Assembly (NCBI GenBank): GCA_046349255.1
Contig: JAXMCR010000003.1
Span: forward strand, 558,001 to 622,000
Origin: DAIODI01 sp046349255
GTDB taxonomy: Bacteria; Pseudomonadota; Alphaproteobacteria; Rhizobiales; Aestuariivirgaceae
Length of the DNA stretch: 64,000 nt
Reading direction: 5' to 3'
Part shown: piece after piece, positions 1 through 9,054 of the stretch
Numbering within the stretch: the first letter of the stretch is position 1
Layout: every line of letters starts with the position of its first letter
The notes under the pieces: generated by a model
Database searches by the model: none
The model's input: only the letters and a program-made list of their open reading frames with translations
What the model was told of the DNA's origin: nothing
Program-made: the position numbers and the translations under genes

Positions 1-401
1 AGATCCTGGTCACCGGCGACAATTTCGGCTGCGGATCGTCGCGCGAACACGCGCCGTGGGCGCTCCTCGACTTCGGCATCCGCTGCGTGATCGCCACCTC
101 GTTTGCGGACATCTTCTACAACAACTGCTTCAAGAACGGCATTCTGCCGATCAAGCTGCCGCAGGCCGAGGTCGACAAGCTGATGGACGACGCCCGCCGC
201 GGCGCCAATGCCACCGTGACCGTCGATCTCGAGGCGCAGGAAATCCGCGGGCCCGACGGCGGGGTGATCAAGTTCGAGGTGGATCCTTTCCGTCGGCACT
301 GCCTCCTGAACGGCCTCGACGACATCGGCCTGACGATGGAAAAGCACCCGCATATCGAGGCCTACGAGACGAAAAAGGCCGCCGATCGGCCCTGGCTCTG
401 A
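1..401 (+). CDS. leuD: 3-isopropylmalate dehydratase small subunit (LeuD), 5'-truncated
   Basis: Small swivel subunit of isopropylmalate isomerase, which with LeuC interconverts 2- and 3-isopropylmalate in leucine synthesis in the cytoplasm. The reading frame is open from base 3 at the window edge to the TGA at 399-401, giving about 132 C-terminal residues; a whole LeuD is about 200, so roughly the first third lies upstream. The family signature GDNFGCGSSREHAPWAL is intact near the start of the fragment, followed by YNNCFKNGILPI. A GC-rich stem-loop follows the stop. The downstream neighbour lipB points the other way, so this is the 3' end of its transcription unit. Identity is firm; the true start cannot be seen. 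Confidence 0.95.
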   Translation, partial: ILVTGDNFGCGSSREHAPWALLDFGIRCVIATSFADIFYNNCFKNGILPIKLPQAEVDKLMDDARRGANATVTVDLEAQEIRGPDGGVIKFEVDPFRRHCLLNGLDDIGLTMEKHPHIEAYETKKAADRPWL

Positions 402-419
402 CGCGAGCCCGAAAACGAT

Positions 420-447
420 CCGGCCCCGCTCAGGGGCGCGGGGCCGG
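420..447 (+). terminator. GC-rich stem-loop after leuD
   Basis: A perfect 10-bp inverted repeat (420-429 with 438-447, 8-nt loop) lies 18 bases after the leuD stop. There is no T-run after it, so it is a weak candidate for intrinsic termination and may instead protect the mRNA 3' end. The rest of the stretch to 691 shows nothing recognisable apart from the lipB 3' end. Confidence 0.4.
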
Positions 448-691
448 TCGGAAAGAGAGAGGTCGGTTGTCGTTCGACGCTCCTTGCGAAGCGCCCAGGT
501 TAGCCGCCTAGAGACAATCTTCCGTCCACTCCCTTTCTCTTGACCTGTTGCCAGGACCGCTTTGACGCGAACGCCCTGCCAAGGCACCAAGCCGTCACCG
601 TCCAACGCAGTACCAAGCGAACCGTTGCATCAAATCTAGGAACGTCGGGCTGAACGGAACCTGAGGCGGGCGTTCACCCGCCGTTCATGCC

Positions 692-1411
692 TCAAGGCCG
701 GTTTTCTGCGATTTCCACAGGGCCGAACACGCTTTCGAAACCCTGCCGCAAAGCAACATCCGTGACCGCCATCGAAGCCTTGGTGCCGAGGTCGGCCAGA
801 CTCGTGACGCCGTGCTGACGCACGCCGCACGGCACGATTCCATCGAAGTGCGACAGGTCGGGATCGACGTTCAGGCTGATACCGTGAAAGGTGACCCAGC
901 GGCGCACGCGGATGCCGATGGCGGCAATCTTGTCTTCGCGAGGTGGCTCGTCATCGCGCCTGACCCAGACGCCGACGCGATCCTCGCGGCGCTCGCCCTC
1001 GACTCCCAAGACCTTCAGTGTACGGATGAGCCAGGCTTCGAGGCCCGCCACGAACCCGCGCACGTCGCTGCCGCGCCTCGAGAGGTCCAGCATGACGTAG
1101 GCCACGCGCTGACCCGGCCCGTGGTACGTATACTGACCGCCGCGCCCCGTCCTGAACACTGGGAACCGATCCGGCGACACGAGGTCAGCTGGATTTGAGC
1201 TGGTGCCGGCGGTGTAGAGCGGCGGATGCTCGAGCAGCCAGACGCGTTCGCGTTCCTCGCCCGAGGCGATCCCCGCGGCGAGCCGCTCCATCCGCGCCAC
1301 AGCCTCCTCGTAGGGCGTCAGACCGGCCGTGATCTCCCAGACCACGGGTTTGCCACGGCGCAGCTTCTTCAGCGCGCCCGATAGATCATCGCGGTTGGCA
1401 TGTGCGTCCAT
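692..1411 (-). CDS. lipB: Lipoyl(octanoyl) transferase LipB
   Basis: Transfers octanoate from acyl carrier protein to the lipoyl domains of 2-oxoacid dehydrogenases and GcvH, the first step of lipoate synthesis. The 239-residue product carries the LipB core: RTGRGGQYTYHGPGQ around residues 88-101, the catalytic Lys161 in EDKIAAIGIRV, and the catalytic Cys195 in VPCGVRQHGVTSL. Length is normal for alphaproteobacterial LipB. It is a single gene, divergent from nothing nearby and tail to tail with leuD. Its substrates, the lipoyl domains of PdhB and PdhC, are encoded in this window at 57-60 kb. Confidence 0.95.
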   Translation of the reverse strand: MDAHANRDDLSGALKKLRRGKPVVWEITAGLTPYEEAVARMERLAAGIASGEERERVWLLEHPPLYTAGTSSNPADLVSPDRFPVFRTGRGGQYTYHGPGQRVAYVMLDLSRRGSDVRGFVAGLEAWLIRTLKVLGVEGERREDRVGVWVRRDDEPPREDKIAAIGIRVRRWVTFHGISLNVDPDLSHFDGIVPCGVRQHGVTSLADLGTKASMAVTDVALRQGFESVFGPVEIAENRP

Positions 1412-1453
1412 CAGGCCGCTGATATAGCGCGCCGGGAAGCGCCTCCCAAGCCG

Positions 1454-1897
1454 TCAGAGATGGCTCGGGATATCGGCAACCGGGTGGCGGGTCAGGTCCT
1501 TGTCGAGCGTATGCGCCAGAACCTTCTGCACGGCCGGCGACAGCGCGGGGCGAAGCTGCCCGAGGGCCCGCGGCGGCGCCACGAGGCACAGCGAGCGAAC
1601 CCCCCTCTCACGCACCAACGTATCGAGCGCCGTCGCCACCCGCTTCAGGAACCGCTGTTCGGCGACGTCGTGCCAGTCGGTCGTCTCGACGCCCGAGCGG
1701 CTCGCCGACATGCTTTCGTGCACGCGGCCGGGCTTGTCCGAGCCCTGCTCGCGAGTAGGGGGATTCGCCTCGTCGTCGAGTTCCTCTGCAACGGAAAGGC
1801 TCGGCGTTTCCACGCTGCCGTCGTTGAGCAGGAACAACGCCTTGCGCCCATCCGCGACCACCACCAGCGCCCCGTTCATCAGCCTGAACTCAGCCAT
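1454..1897 (-). CDS. Host attachment family protein
   Basis: A 147-residue protein of the family annotated as 'protein required for attachment to host cells' (Host_attach; related to archaeal eRF1-like baeRF domains). It has the typical N-terminal start with VVVADGRKALFL and the C-terminal block LVAPPRALGQLRPAL followed by VQKVLAHTLDKDLTRHPV. The middle (about residues 40-75) is polar and probably disordered. The molecular function of the family is not established; the name comes from Agrobacterium. It lies just upstream of lipB on the same strand, 42 bases apart, and could be cotranscribed. Confidence 0.8.
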   Translation of the reverse strand: MAEFRLMNGALVVVADGRKALFLLNDGSVETPSLSVAEELDDEANPPTREQGSDKPGRVHESMSASRSGVETTDWHDVAEQRFLKRVATALDTLVRERGVRSLCLVAPPRALGQLRPALSPAVQKVLAHTLDKDLTRHPVADIPSHL

Positions 1898-2095
1898 CGA
1901 ATAACTCCCTTCATTCCATTGGTGGAAAGGCTAAGTCGGAACGCACCATGGCGCCTTGATCGGCATCAACCTTCCCTCCTGATTGACCAAACAGGTCCGC
2001 GTTGGGTTGGGGCAATGCCGGGTAGAAATGTGTTATCGCTAGAGTTGTACCGATAAGTCATCCTGCGCTTTCGGCGATGGTTCCGACTTGAGCGG

Positions 2096-3067
2096 CTACG
2101 GGTCCGCAAATTCGGCCACCAGAGGCGCGTGGTAGGACTCGGGCGCGCCCTCGATCGAGCGTTCGGCCAGCGCTTCGTCGCCCAGCGTTTCGTTGTGTAC
2201 CTCGATGTCCCGGTAATGGCCGAGAAGCGTGCGCGAGACGAGGATGTGGTCGAACATCGCGTGCCGGCCGCGGTGGATCAGCGACCAGCGCTGGCTCTCT
2301 GGGATCGATCGCTCCAGCGGCACGAGGCTTTCATCCGCCAGCGCGCCGTTCCCCGTGTCGTCGATCTCGCCGGCGACGATGCGAATCGGCGTCTGTCGCT
2401 CCTCGCAGTTGAAGTCCCCGGCTGCGACCACGAGCGCAGCGGGCTCGGCGGCAAAAATTCGGTCGATGAGAAGCCGCGCCTCGAGCGCCTGTGCGGCGCG
2501 CCGAAGTGCTGCCAGCAGGAACCCTTCCGCCCATCCGGCCTGGGACTGCCACACACCGCCGGTCATCTTCTGGCCACGCACCGGCACGGCCAATGGTGCG
2601 CGGAGGTGCACGTCGAGGACGTGGAGAGGCACGCCCGAAGGCAGCCGCACCACGGCGTGGAGGAGGGGTCGCTCGAACGGCTGCGCCTCGGCCTCCGTTG
2701 AGCGCGGCGATGCCGTCACGGGTGTCCATTGCGGCGGCGGAACCAAATCGTGGCGCACCTGCGCTTGCGCCTCGATCGGCCACCGCGACAGGATCACGAG
2801 GTTGTGCCGGTCGGCCGGCCGCCCGGTTTCGGGCCGCACCGAGTGCGCCCGGTGGAAATCACGGTACAGACCATCCGCCAGGAGGTGGTCGAGCGCATCG
2901 AGCGCGCGCACGCCGTCGACCTTTTCCGCGTTCACCTCCTGGAGGCACAGGATGTCCGCCTGAAGTCTCTGGAGCTGCGGACGCAGGATCGGCAGTCTGG
3001 CCCGGAGTTCGGCCTCCGTCACCTCGTCGCCACCCAGATTCTCGAGGTTGAACGTGGCGATGCGCAT
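2096..3067 (-). CDS. Endonuclease/exonuclease/phosphatase family protein
   Basis: A Mg-dependent EEP-superfamily hydrolase of about 323 residues. Visible motifs are FNLENL at the N-terminus, LQEV with the metal-binding Glu44, GDFNCEE in the middle and DHILVSRTL near the C-terminus. I chose the ATG at 3067, which places the first motif at residue 4 as is usual; a longer reading from 3106 is possible. There is no signal peptide. The substrate cannot be inferred: members cleave DNA, phospholipids or phosphoesters. It stands alone, opposite to the tRNA-Leu that follows. Confidence 0.85.
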   Translation of the reverse strand: MRIATFNLENLGGDEVTEAELRARLPILRPQLQRLQADILCLQEVNAEKVDGVRALDALDHLLADGLYRDFHRAHSVRPETGRPADRHNLVILSRWPIEAQAQVRHDLVPPPQWTPVTASPRSTEAEAQPFERPLLHAVVRLPSGVPLHVLDVHLRAPLAVPVRGQKMTGGVWQSQAGWAEGFLLAALRRAAQALEARLLIDRIFAAEPAALVVAAGDFNCEERQTPIRIVAGEIDDTGNGALADESLVPLERSIPESQRWSLIHRGRHAMFDHILVSRTLLGHYRDIEVHNETLGDEALAERSIEGAPESYHAPLVAEFADP

Positions 3068-3211
3068 CGTCTCTCTTCCGGGCGGTCCTGGGCGCGAGAG
3101 TATCATGGAACCGGCCCCGGGGCAGGGTCCCGGCGACCCCGCAAGGGCCCGCGACAGGCCGCTTGATTTGCAAGGTGGGCATTGCTAAAGAGCGCCACTC
3201 CCCCGAGACAT

Positions 3212-3296
3212 GCGGTCGTGGCGGAATTGGTAGACGCGCTAGCTTGAGGTGCTAGTGAGTAACATCGTGGAGGTTCGAGTCCTCTCGACCGCACCA
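3212..3296 (+). tRNA. tRNA-Leu (anticodon GAG)
   Basis: The acceptor stem GCGGTCG/CGACCGC pairs perfectly and the 3' CCA is encoded. The anticodon stem CTAGC/GCTAG holds a seven-base loop with anticodon GAG, which reads CUC and CUU. A long variable arm and the T-loop GGTTCGAGTCC fit a class II leucine tRNA. It lies in the gap between the EEP gene and the TfoX-like gene. Confidence 0.97.
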
Positions 3297-3343
3297 TTCG
3301 GCCAAGGCCGGATGCGATGCTCGCAAGGCCTGACGTTTTGATC

Positions 3344-3733
3344 ATGGCCACCGACAAGAGCACCATCGACTACATCCTCGAGCAGGCCGCCGGCGCGGGT
3401 TACCTGTCGGCACGGAAGATGTTCGGCGAGTACGCCCTTTACTGCAACGGCAAGACCGTCGCGCTCGTGTGCGACGACCAGCTGTTCGTGCGTCAGACGC
3501 CGGAGGGGCGCGCGCATGTCGGCGAGGTGATCGAGGGGTTGCCGTATCGGGGTGCCAAGCCGTGGCTGCTGATCCGGGGCGACCGATGGGAGGATGCCGA
3601 CTGGCTGGCCGACCTCCTGCGCATCACGGGAAGTGTGCTTCCGGAGCCGAAGCCGAAGACTCCGCGCAAGGCGTCCACGCTGAAGAAGAATTTGGACGCC
3701 GCCAGGACGCGGAAGCCGAAGGGCGCTCCATGA
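3344..3733 (+). CDS. TfoX/Sxy family N-terminal domain protein
   Basis: A 129-residue protein consisting of the TfoX N-terminal domain (about residues 8-100, with ARKMFGEYALYCNGK and LVCDDQLFVR) and a short basic tail rich in Lys, Arg and Pro. The helix-hairpin-helix C-terminal domain of enterobacterial TfoX/Sxy competence regulators is absent, as is usual for short alphaproteobacterial members whose role is unknown. I chose the ATG at 3344 because the domain begins right after it. The stop overlaps the start of the next gene (ATGA), so the two are translationally coupled. Confidence 0.85.
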   Translation: MATDKSTIDYILEQAAGAGYLSARKMFGEYALYCNGKTVALVCDDQLFVRQTPEGRAHVGEVIEGLPYRGAKPWLLIRGDRWEDADWLADLLRITGSVLPEPKPKTPRKASTLKKNLDAARTRKPKGAP

Positions 3734-4164
3734 CGAAGACGGCGCTGGAGATCATCGAGACGCTGAACCTCGAGCCGCATCCCGAGGGCGGCCACTACCG
3801 CGAAACCTTCCGCGATGATGACGGCCACGGCGGGCGGGCGCATTCGACTGCGATCTACTACCTGCTGCGGCACGGCGAGCGCTCGCACTGGCATCGCGTC
3901 GATGCGGTGGAGGTGTGGCACTGGTACTCCGGGTCGCCGCTGGCGCTGATGGTGTGGGAGGAGGGTGCGGCGTTTCCGTCCGTCCGCCGTCTGGGACCTG
4001 ATGTAGAGCACGGCGAGGAGCCGCAGGCGGTGGTCCCCAAGCACGCCTGGCAGAGCGCCGTTTCGCTCGGCGACTGGACGCTGTGCGGCTGCACGGTTTC
4101 GCCGGGCTTCGAACGCGAGGGCTTCGAACTCGCCCCGCCGGGTTGGGAGCCGCCCGGCGCGTGA
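3730..4164 (+). CDS. Cupin domain protein (DUF985/Cupin_5)
   Basis: A 144-residue single-domain protein. It opens with the family signature PHPEGGHYRETFR and continues with STAIYYLL, HWHRVDAVEVWHWYSG and a late SPGFEREGFEL segment, all typical of the DUF985 cupins. These small beta-barrels are often sugar-epimerase-like but have no established activity. It starts within the stop codon of the TfoX-like gene (4-base overlap). It runs into the convergent acyl-CoA dehydrogenase gene with only 4 bases between the stops. Confidence 0.85.
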   Translation: MTKTALEIIETLNLEPHPEGGHYRETFRDDDGHGGRAHSTAIYYLLRHGERSHWHRVDAVEVWHWYSGSPLALMVWEEGAAFPSVRRLGPDVEHGEEPQAVVPKHAWQSAVSLGDWTLCGCTVSPGFEREGFELAPPGWEPPGA

Positions 4165-4168
4165 GGCC

Positions 4169-5344
4169 CTAAGGCGCCGTCTCGTTGAAGAGCTCGCGGC
4201 CGATCAGCATGCGGCGGATCTCGCTCGTGCCGGCGCCGATCTCGTAGAGCTTCGCGTCGCGCAGCAGCCGGCCGGCCGGATAGTCGTTGATGTAGCCGTT
4301 GCCGCCGAGGCATTGGATTGCCTCGAGCGCCATCCAGGTCGCGCGTTCCGCCGCGTAGAGGATCGCGCCCGCCGCATCCTTGCGCGTGGTTTCGCCGCGG
4401 TCGCACGCCTTCGCCACGGCGTAGACGTAGGCGCGCGCAGCACTCAGCGTCACGTACATGTCGGCGAGCTTGCCCTGCATCAGCTGGAACGTGCCGATCG
4501 GCTGGCCGAACTGCTTTCGTTCGTGCACGTACGGCATCACGAGGTCGAGCGCCGCCTGCATGATGCCGAGCGGCCCGGCCGCCAGCACCGCGCGCTCGTA
4601 ATCGAGCCCCGACATCAGAACGTTGACGCCGCGCCCTTCGCCGCCAAGCACGTTTTCGGCCGGTACCTCGCAATCCTCGAACACGAGTTCGCCCGTGTCC
4701 GACCCGCGCATGCCGAGCTTGTCGAGCTTCTGGCTCGTCGAGAATCCCCGGAAGGCGCGTTCGACAAGGAACGCCGTGATGCCGCGCGCGCCGGCTGCGG
4801 GGTCGGTCTTCGCATAGACGACGAGCACGTCGGCGAGCGGCCCGTTGGTGATCCAGAATTTCGTGCCGTTCAGCACGTAGCGGTCGCCGCGCCGCTCGGC
4901 GCGCAGTTTCATGGAAACAACATCAGATCCAGAGCCGGCCTCGGACATTGCCAGCGCGCCGACATGTTCGCCCGAGATCAGCTTTGGCAGGTAGCGTCGC
5001 TTCTGATCGTCCGATCCGTTGCGGCGAACCTGGTTCACGCACAGGTTCGAATGCGCCCCGTAGGAAAGGCCGACGGATGCCGAGCCGCGCGAAATTTCCT
5101 CCATCGCCACCACGTGCTCGAGATAGCCTAGACCCGAACCGCCCCATTCCGGCTCGACCGTGATGCCGTGCACCCCCAGCGCGCCGAGTTTTGGCCAGAT
5201 GTCGCGCGGAAACGTGTTGGTGCGATCGATATCGGCGGCGCGCGGTGCAATCTCCGCGTCGGTGAACGCGGCGACCGTCTCGCGGATCATCGTCGCGGTT
5301 TCGCCGAGGTCGAAGTCGAGCAGCGGACTGGTATTGCGGGTCAT
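4169..5344 (-). CDS. ivd: Isovaleryl-CoA dehydrogenase
   Basis: FAD-dependent acyl-CoA dehydrogenase that oxidises isovaleryl-CoA to 3-methylcrotonyl-CoA in leucine breakdown, passing electrons to ETF. The 391-residue protein has the flavin-contact motifs AMSEAGSGSDVVSM and FWITNG. Its catalytic base sits in an isovaleryl-type position (Glu250, in LDYERAVLAAGPLGIMQ) rather than near the C-terminus as in short-chain enzymes. It also has the C-terminal LYEIGAGTSEIRRMLIGREL. No methylcrotonyl-CoA carboxylase genes are beside it. The following SDR gene upstream on the same strand is 9 bases away and probably cotranscribed. Confidence 0.92.
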   Translation of the reverse strand: MTRNTSPLLDFDLGETATMIRETVAAFTDAEIAPRAADIDRTNTFPRDIWPKLGALGVHGITVEPEWGGSGLGYLEHVVAMEEISRGSASVGLSYGAHSNLCVNQVRRNGSDDQKRRYLPKLISGEHVGALAMSEAGSGSDVVSMKLRAERRGDRYVLNGTKFWITNGPLADVLVVYAKTDPAAGARGITAFLVERAFRGFSTSQKLDKLGMRGSDTGELVFEDCEVPAENVLGGEGRGVNVLMSGLDYERAVLAAGPLGIMQAALDLVMPYVHERKQFGQPIGTFQLMQGKLADMYVTLSAARAYVYAVAKACDRGETTRKDAAGAILYAAERATWMALEAIQCLGGNGYINDYPAGRLLRDAKLYEIGAGTSEIRRMLIGRELFNETAP

Positions 5345-5353
5345 CGAAAGCCT

Positions 5354-6142
5354 TCAGCGGTAGCGCGCGGCGATGTGGTCCTTCGAGACGTTTGCCGCGA
5401 GCTTCTGCTCGGCCGTCACGTAGGCGTCCCACTGGTGGATATCGGGAAGCGAAGGGATGCACACCGGTTCGCCGCGTTCGAGCGCACGCAGCGACGCCAC
5501 GACCAGGTCTTCGGCGCTCATGACGCGCTCCGACGGGATGTCCGAAAGTTTGGTGCCGGCCACCGCGTGGAAGTCGGTCGCAATGACGCCGGGGATCAGG
5601 AGCTGCACGCGGACGCCGGTGCCCTCGGCCTCCACCTGCATGTGCCGCGTAAAGTGCGCCACGAACGACTTTGACGATCCGTAGCCGGCGTTGCCGGGTC
5701 TCTGCATGAACACCGTGCCCGAGGCGATATTGATGATCACGCCGGCGCCGTCCTTCGTCATGCGCTGCATGGCGCTGTGCGACAGGCGGCTGAGGGCGAT
5801 CACGTTCACGGTGAGCATCTGCTGCAGCGCGTCTGGATCAAGCTTGGCGACCGGGTCGCGGACCGCGTACCCCGCGTTGTTGATCACCATCGCGAGCCGC
5901 TCGCCGTCCTCGATGCGGCGTTCGACGCGGGCGATCCCTTCGCTGGTGGCGAGGTCCGCGACCAGAACCTCCACGTGGACGCCATGGTCATCGGCGAGGG
6001 CCTTGGCCAGCGACTCGAGACGATCCTTGCGGCGGGCGACAAGGACGAGGTCGTGCCGCATGCGGGCGAGGTGTTCCGCATACACCTTGCCGATACCGGA
6101 GGAAGCGCCGGTGATCAGGGCGCGGGCAGGGGAGTTGGCCAT
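5354..6142 (-). CDS. SDR family oxidoreductase
   Basis: A 262-residue classical short-chain dehydrogenase. It shows the NAD(P)-binding TGASSGIG at the N-terminus, NNAG, a catalytic Ser in IASGTVF and the YxxxK pair in GYGSSKSF. Basic residues after the second strand (ARRKDR) suggest NADP preference. I chose the ATG at 6142, directly before the Rossmann strand; the frame extends upstream without coding character. Substrate unknown. It is upstream of and close to ivd, so a role in branched-chain or fatty acyl metabolism is possible but unproven. Confidence 0.88.
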   Translation of the reverse strand: MANSPARALITGASSGIGKVYAEHLARMRHDLVLVARRKDRLESLAKALADDHGVHVEVLVADLATSEGIARVERRIEDGERLAMVINNAGYAVRDPVAKLDPDALQQMLTVNVIALSRLSHSAMQRMTKDGAGVIINIASGTVFMQRPGNAGYGSSKSFVAHFTRHMQVEAEGTGVRVQLLIPGVIATDFHAVAGTKLSDIPSERVMSAEDLVVASLRALERGEPVCIPSLPDIHQWDAYVTAEQKLAANVSKDHIAARYR

Positions 6143-6270
6143 GGGGTGCTCCGATGGAACCGCCGCGCGGGCTCGCGCGGTCCTGTTGTGCGTTTCACGG
6201 GCGATCCAAAAGCGGACGACGCCGGTATTGGAATTGTGAGTGTGCCTCCGACAGGCGTGCAAGGCAAACG

Positions 6271-6771
6271 ATGAGCAATCCCCCGTCCACCGAAGCAATC
6301 GCCTGGCGACCGAACCACGTGCCGTGGCCGGTCTACATCTGGGGCCTGGCGATCTGTGGCGGCCTGGCGCTCAAGTATCTGGCGCCGCTGCCGCTGGGCA
6401 TGGGGCCGGCCTTTCTCACGGTACGCATCATCGGCTGGTTGATGATCGCTGCCGCGGTCGGCCTCGACCTCTGGGCGCTCGCGACGTTTCGCCGGCATCG
6501 CACCACGGTCATGCCGCACCAGGGCGCGAGCGCGCTCATAACGGATGGCCCCTTCGCCTGGTCGCGAAATCCACTTTACCTCGCGCACACGCTGCTGACC
6601 GTCGGCATCGGCGTCGCGGCGCATACGTGGTGGCCCGTCCTGTTCGCGCCCGTTGCGCTGGTGGCCGCCGCGCGGCTTGCGGTGGCGCGGGAGGAAGCGC
6701 ACCTGAAGGCGCGCTTCGGCCCGGCGTGGGACGACTACGCCCGCCGTGTCCCGCGGTGGCTCTGGCGGTAG
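6271..6771 (+). CDS. Isoprenylcysteine/phospholipid methyltransferase-like membrane protein
   Basis: A 166-residue integral membrane protein with about four hydrophobic segments. Its C-terminal signature is that of the ICMT/PEMT superfamily: GPFAWSRNPLYLA, then EEAHLKARFGPAWDDYARRVPRWL. Bacterial members of this type methylate lipids or unknown substrates using S-adenosylmethionine at the membrane. The start at 6271 was chosen because the divergent SDR starts at 6142, leaving a plausible shared promoter gap. It converges with the CBS-BON gene, 6 bases apart. Confidence 0.82.
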   Translation: MSNPPSTEAIAWRPNHVPWPVYIWGLAICGGLALKYLAPLPLGMGPAFLTVRIIGWLMIAAAVGLDLWALATFRRHRTTVMPHQGASALITDGPFAWSRNPLYLAHTLLTVGIGVAAHTWWPVLFAPVALVAAARLAVAREEAHLKARFGPAWDDYARRVPRWLWR

Positions 6772-6777
6772 TCGCGT

Positions 6778-7464
6778 TCAGTATTCGAGCGACGAGATGG
6801 TGTGGTCGGCGACGCGCTTGACGCCACCCACGCTCTCGGCCGCGACGACCAGCGCCCGGCGTTCCTGCGCCGAGGAGACACTGCCCCACAGGTGCACCAC
6901 CTTGTCGGACACGACGATGTTGATGCGCGACAGGTCTGCCCAACCCTGCTGCTCGAGGAGGCCCATCAGGCGCGAGCGGATGTCGTTGTCGTCGGCGCTC
7001 GCCGTCTCGAGGCCCGCCTTCTCCGACGCGCTCGCCAGCGCGCGGAGGATGTTGGCGCGCGAGACGATGCCGACGATCTTCCCGTTGTCGACCACTGGCA
7101 CGCGCTTGATGCGGCGGCGCTCGAGCGTGGAGGCGATCTCGGCGAGCGTGGCGTCGGGGCCGACGGCGATCACGTCGCGGGACATGATGTCGGCTGCCCG
7201 GCTGCCGTGCGCGCGGATGAAGTCTTCCGTCATCTGCATGCGCCCGCCGACGAGCCACAGCCACCAGGATTCCTTCTGCTCGGTGCCGATTTCGGACCGG
7301 CGGATGAGGTCGCCCTCGGAAACGATGCCCATCGGGCCGCCGCTCGAATCGACGATGGGAACCGCGGAGATCCGATGCTTCAGCATCAGGTCCACCAGTT
7401 CCTTCACGGTTGAGTCGGCCGAGGCCGTTATCACCGGGGTTGTCATCACGTCGCGCGCGCGCAT
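6778..7464 (-). CDS. CBS-pair and BON domain protein
   Basis: A 228-residue soluble protein made of two CBS motifs (about residues 7-58 and 92-148, with VPIVDSSGGPMGIVSEGDLIR and VPVVDNGKIVGIVSRANIL) and a C-terminal BON domain (about 155-225). CBS pairs bind adenine nucleotides and BON domains bind lipids or membranes, so this is probably an energy- or ligand-sensing regulator. It lies immediately downstream of mgtE on the same strand, 74 bases away. MgtE also contains CBS motifs, but a functional link is only suggested by position. Confidence 0.88.
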   Translation of the reverse strand: MRARDVMTTPVITASADSTVKELVDLMLKHRISAVPIVDSSGGPMGIVSEGDLIRRSEIGTEQKESWWLWLVGGRMQMTEDFIRAHGSRAADIMSRDVIAVGPDATLAEIASTLERRRIKRVPVVDNGKIVGIVSRANILRALASASEKAGLETASADDNDIRSRLMGLLEQQGWADLSRINIVVSDKVVHLWGSVSSAQERRALVVAAESVGGVKRVADHTISSLEY

Positions 7465-7538
7465 GCCGTTCTCCTTCTCAATTCCGGGGTGAAATGTGGC
7501 AGTCGCAGGCTGTCCGCACCTTGATTCCGATCAAACCT

Positions 7539-8930
7539 CTAGAGCTTGGCGTGCGCAAGCCACAGCGTCGCAAGCCCCAGGAAGGAGAAGAATCCGACGA
7601 CGTCGGTGACCGTTGTCAGAAATACGGCAGACGAGATGGCGGGGTCGATCCCCATGCGGTCGAGCGCTAAGGGGATCAGGATCCCGGCAAGCGCTGCGGC
7701 GATCAGGTTGATAATCATCGCAGAGCCGATGATGATTCCCAGCCCATCCGACCCGAACCAGAACACCGCGAACAGGCCCATGATCACGGCGAACAGCAGA
7801 CCGTTGATCAGGCCCACCGCGCATTCGCGCCAGACGACCCTGAGCGCGTTGAGGGGCCCGAGGTTGCGCGTGGCAAGGGCGCGCACCGCCACGGTCATTG
7901 TCTGCGTGCCGGCGTTGCCGCCCATAGAGGCGACGATCGGCATCAACACGGCGATTGCCACCATCTGCTGGATGGTGGCGTCGAACAGCGAGATGACCCA
8001 GGAGGCAAGGATGGCGGTCAGGAGGTTCACGAACAGCCACGAGAAGCGCGACCGGGTGGTAGACCACACCGTGTCCGACAGTTCTTCGTCCCCGACGCCG
8101 CCGAGGTGGAGGATCTCCTCGTTGGCCTCCTCCTGCATGACGTCGACCACGTCGTCGACCGTCAGCATGCCAACGAGCCGTCCGGAGGCGTCGGTCACGG
8201 CGGCGGAATAGAGCTTGTACTTCTGAAACCGGAACGAGATGTCGTCGGCTTCGTCCGTCACCTGGAAGACCGTCTGCTCGTCGTCCATGATGTCGGCGAC
8301 CTTGGCGTCGCGCTTGCTGCGCAGGATGCGCGCCGTCGGTACGACGCCGACGAGATGGAACGAGGGATCGACGACGTAGACCTCGACGAAGCTGTCCGGC
8401 AGGTCCTTCTCTTCGGCGATGTAGTCGAGCGTCTGCCCCACCGTGTAGAACGCCGGAACCGCGACGAACTCCGTCTGCATCAGACGGCCGGCGGAATCCT
8501 CCGGATAGTCCAGCGCTCGGGTGAGGGCGGCGCGGTCGGCGCCCGGGACGCGATCGAGGATCTCGCGGCGATCCTCCTCGTCCATGTCCTCGATCAGGTA
8601 GGCTGCATCGTCGGTGTCGAGCCGGCGCACCGCGGAGGCGATCACCTGGTTCGGCAGCGCCTCCATTAGCTCGTCGCGCACCGCCTGGTCGAGTTCGGGC
8701 AACGCCTCGACGTCGAAGTTGCGGCCAAGGAGTTCGATCAGCGCCACGCGCTCTGCGGAGTCGAGCGCCATCAGGAGGTCGGCGAGATCGGCCTCATGCA
8801 GGTCGCGCGTGAGGCGGCGGGCGACCTTGGCATCCTTCGCCTCGACGGCCTCGCTCACCGCGCGGACGAACGACGGCTCCAGCATGCCGTCCTCGTCACG
8901 GATTTGGATGTCGTCCGGAGCGTCGACCAT
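7539..8930 (-). CDS. mgtE: Magnesium transporter MgtE
   Basis: Mg2+ channel/transporter of the inner membrane, 463 residues from the ATG at 8930. Domain order is the cytoplasmic MgtE_N superhelix, a CBS pair (around YSAAVTDASGRLVGMLTVDD) that senses Mg2+, and five membrane helices. The helices include the pore signature MGGNAGTQT and the acidic segments MGIDPAISS and TTVTDVVGFF. The frame stays open upstream to 9302 with an in-frame ATG at 9056, but that would overlap the divergent EamA gene, so the shorter start is preferred. The BON-CBS gene follows downstream. Confidence 0.92.
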   Translation of the reverse strand: MVDAPDDIQIRDEDGMLEPSFVRAVSEAVEAKDAKVARRLTRDLHEADLADLLMALDSAERVALIELLGRNFDVEALPELDQAVRDELMEALPNQVIASAVRRLDTDDAAYLIEDMDEEDRREILDRVPGADRAALTRALDYPEDSAGRLMQTEFVAVPAFYTVGQTLDYIAEEKDLPDSFVEVYVVDPSFHLVGVVPTARILRSKRDAKVADIMDDEQTVFQVTDEADDISFRFQKYKLYSAAVTDASGRLVGMLTVDDVVDVMQEEANEEILHLGGVGDEELSDTVWSTTRSRFSWLFVNLLTAILASWVISLFDATIQQMVAIAVLMPIVASMGGNAGTQTMTVAVRALATRNLGPLNALRVVWRECAVGLINGLLFAVIMGLFAVFWFGSDGLGIIIGSAMIINLIAAALAGILIPLALDRMGIDPAISSAVFLTTVTDVVGFFSFLGLATLWLAHAKL

Positions 8931-9054
8931 GGGCACGTCCGCCGCTTGAGCCGTCTGTCCCTCCGGCGATTGCACCCGGTCGCCCGGTATGTCAAATGGC
9001 AATGCGCGCGAAGGCGCCGATTTTCCAACGTGTCGCAGGTTCCGTGAACGCAGC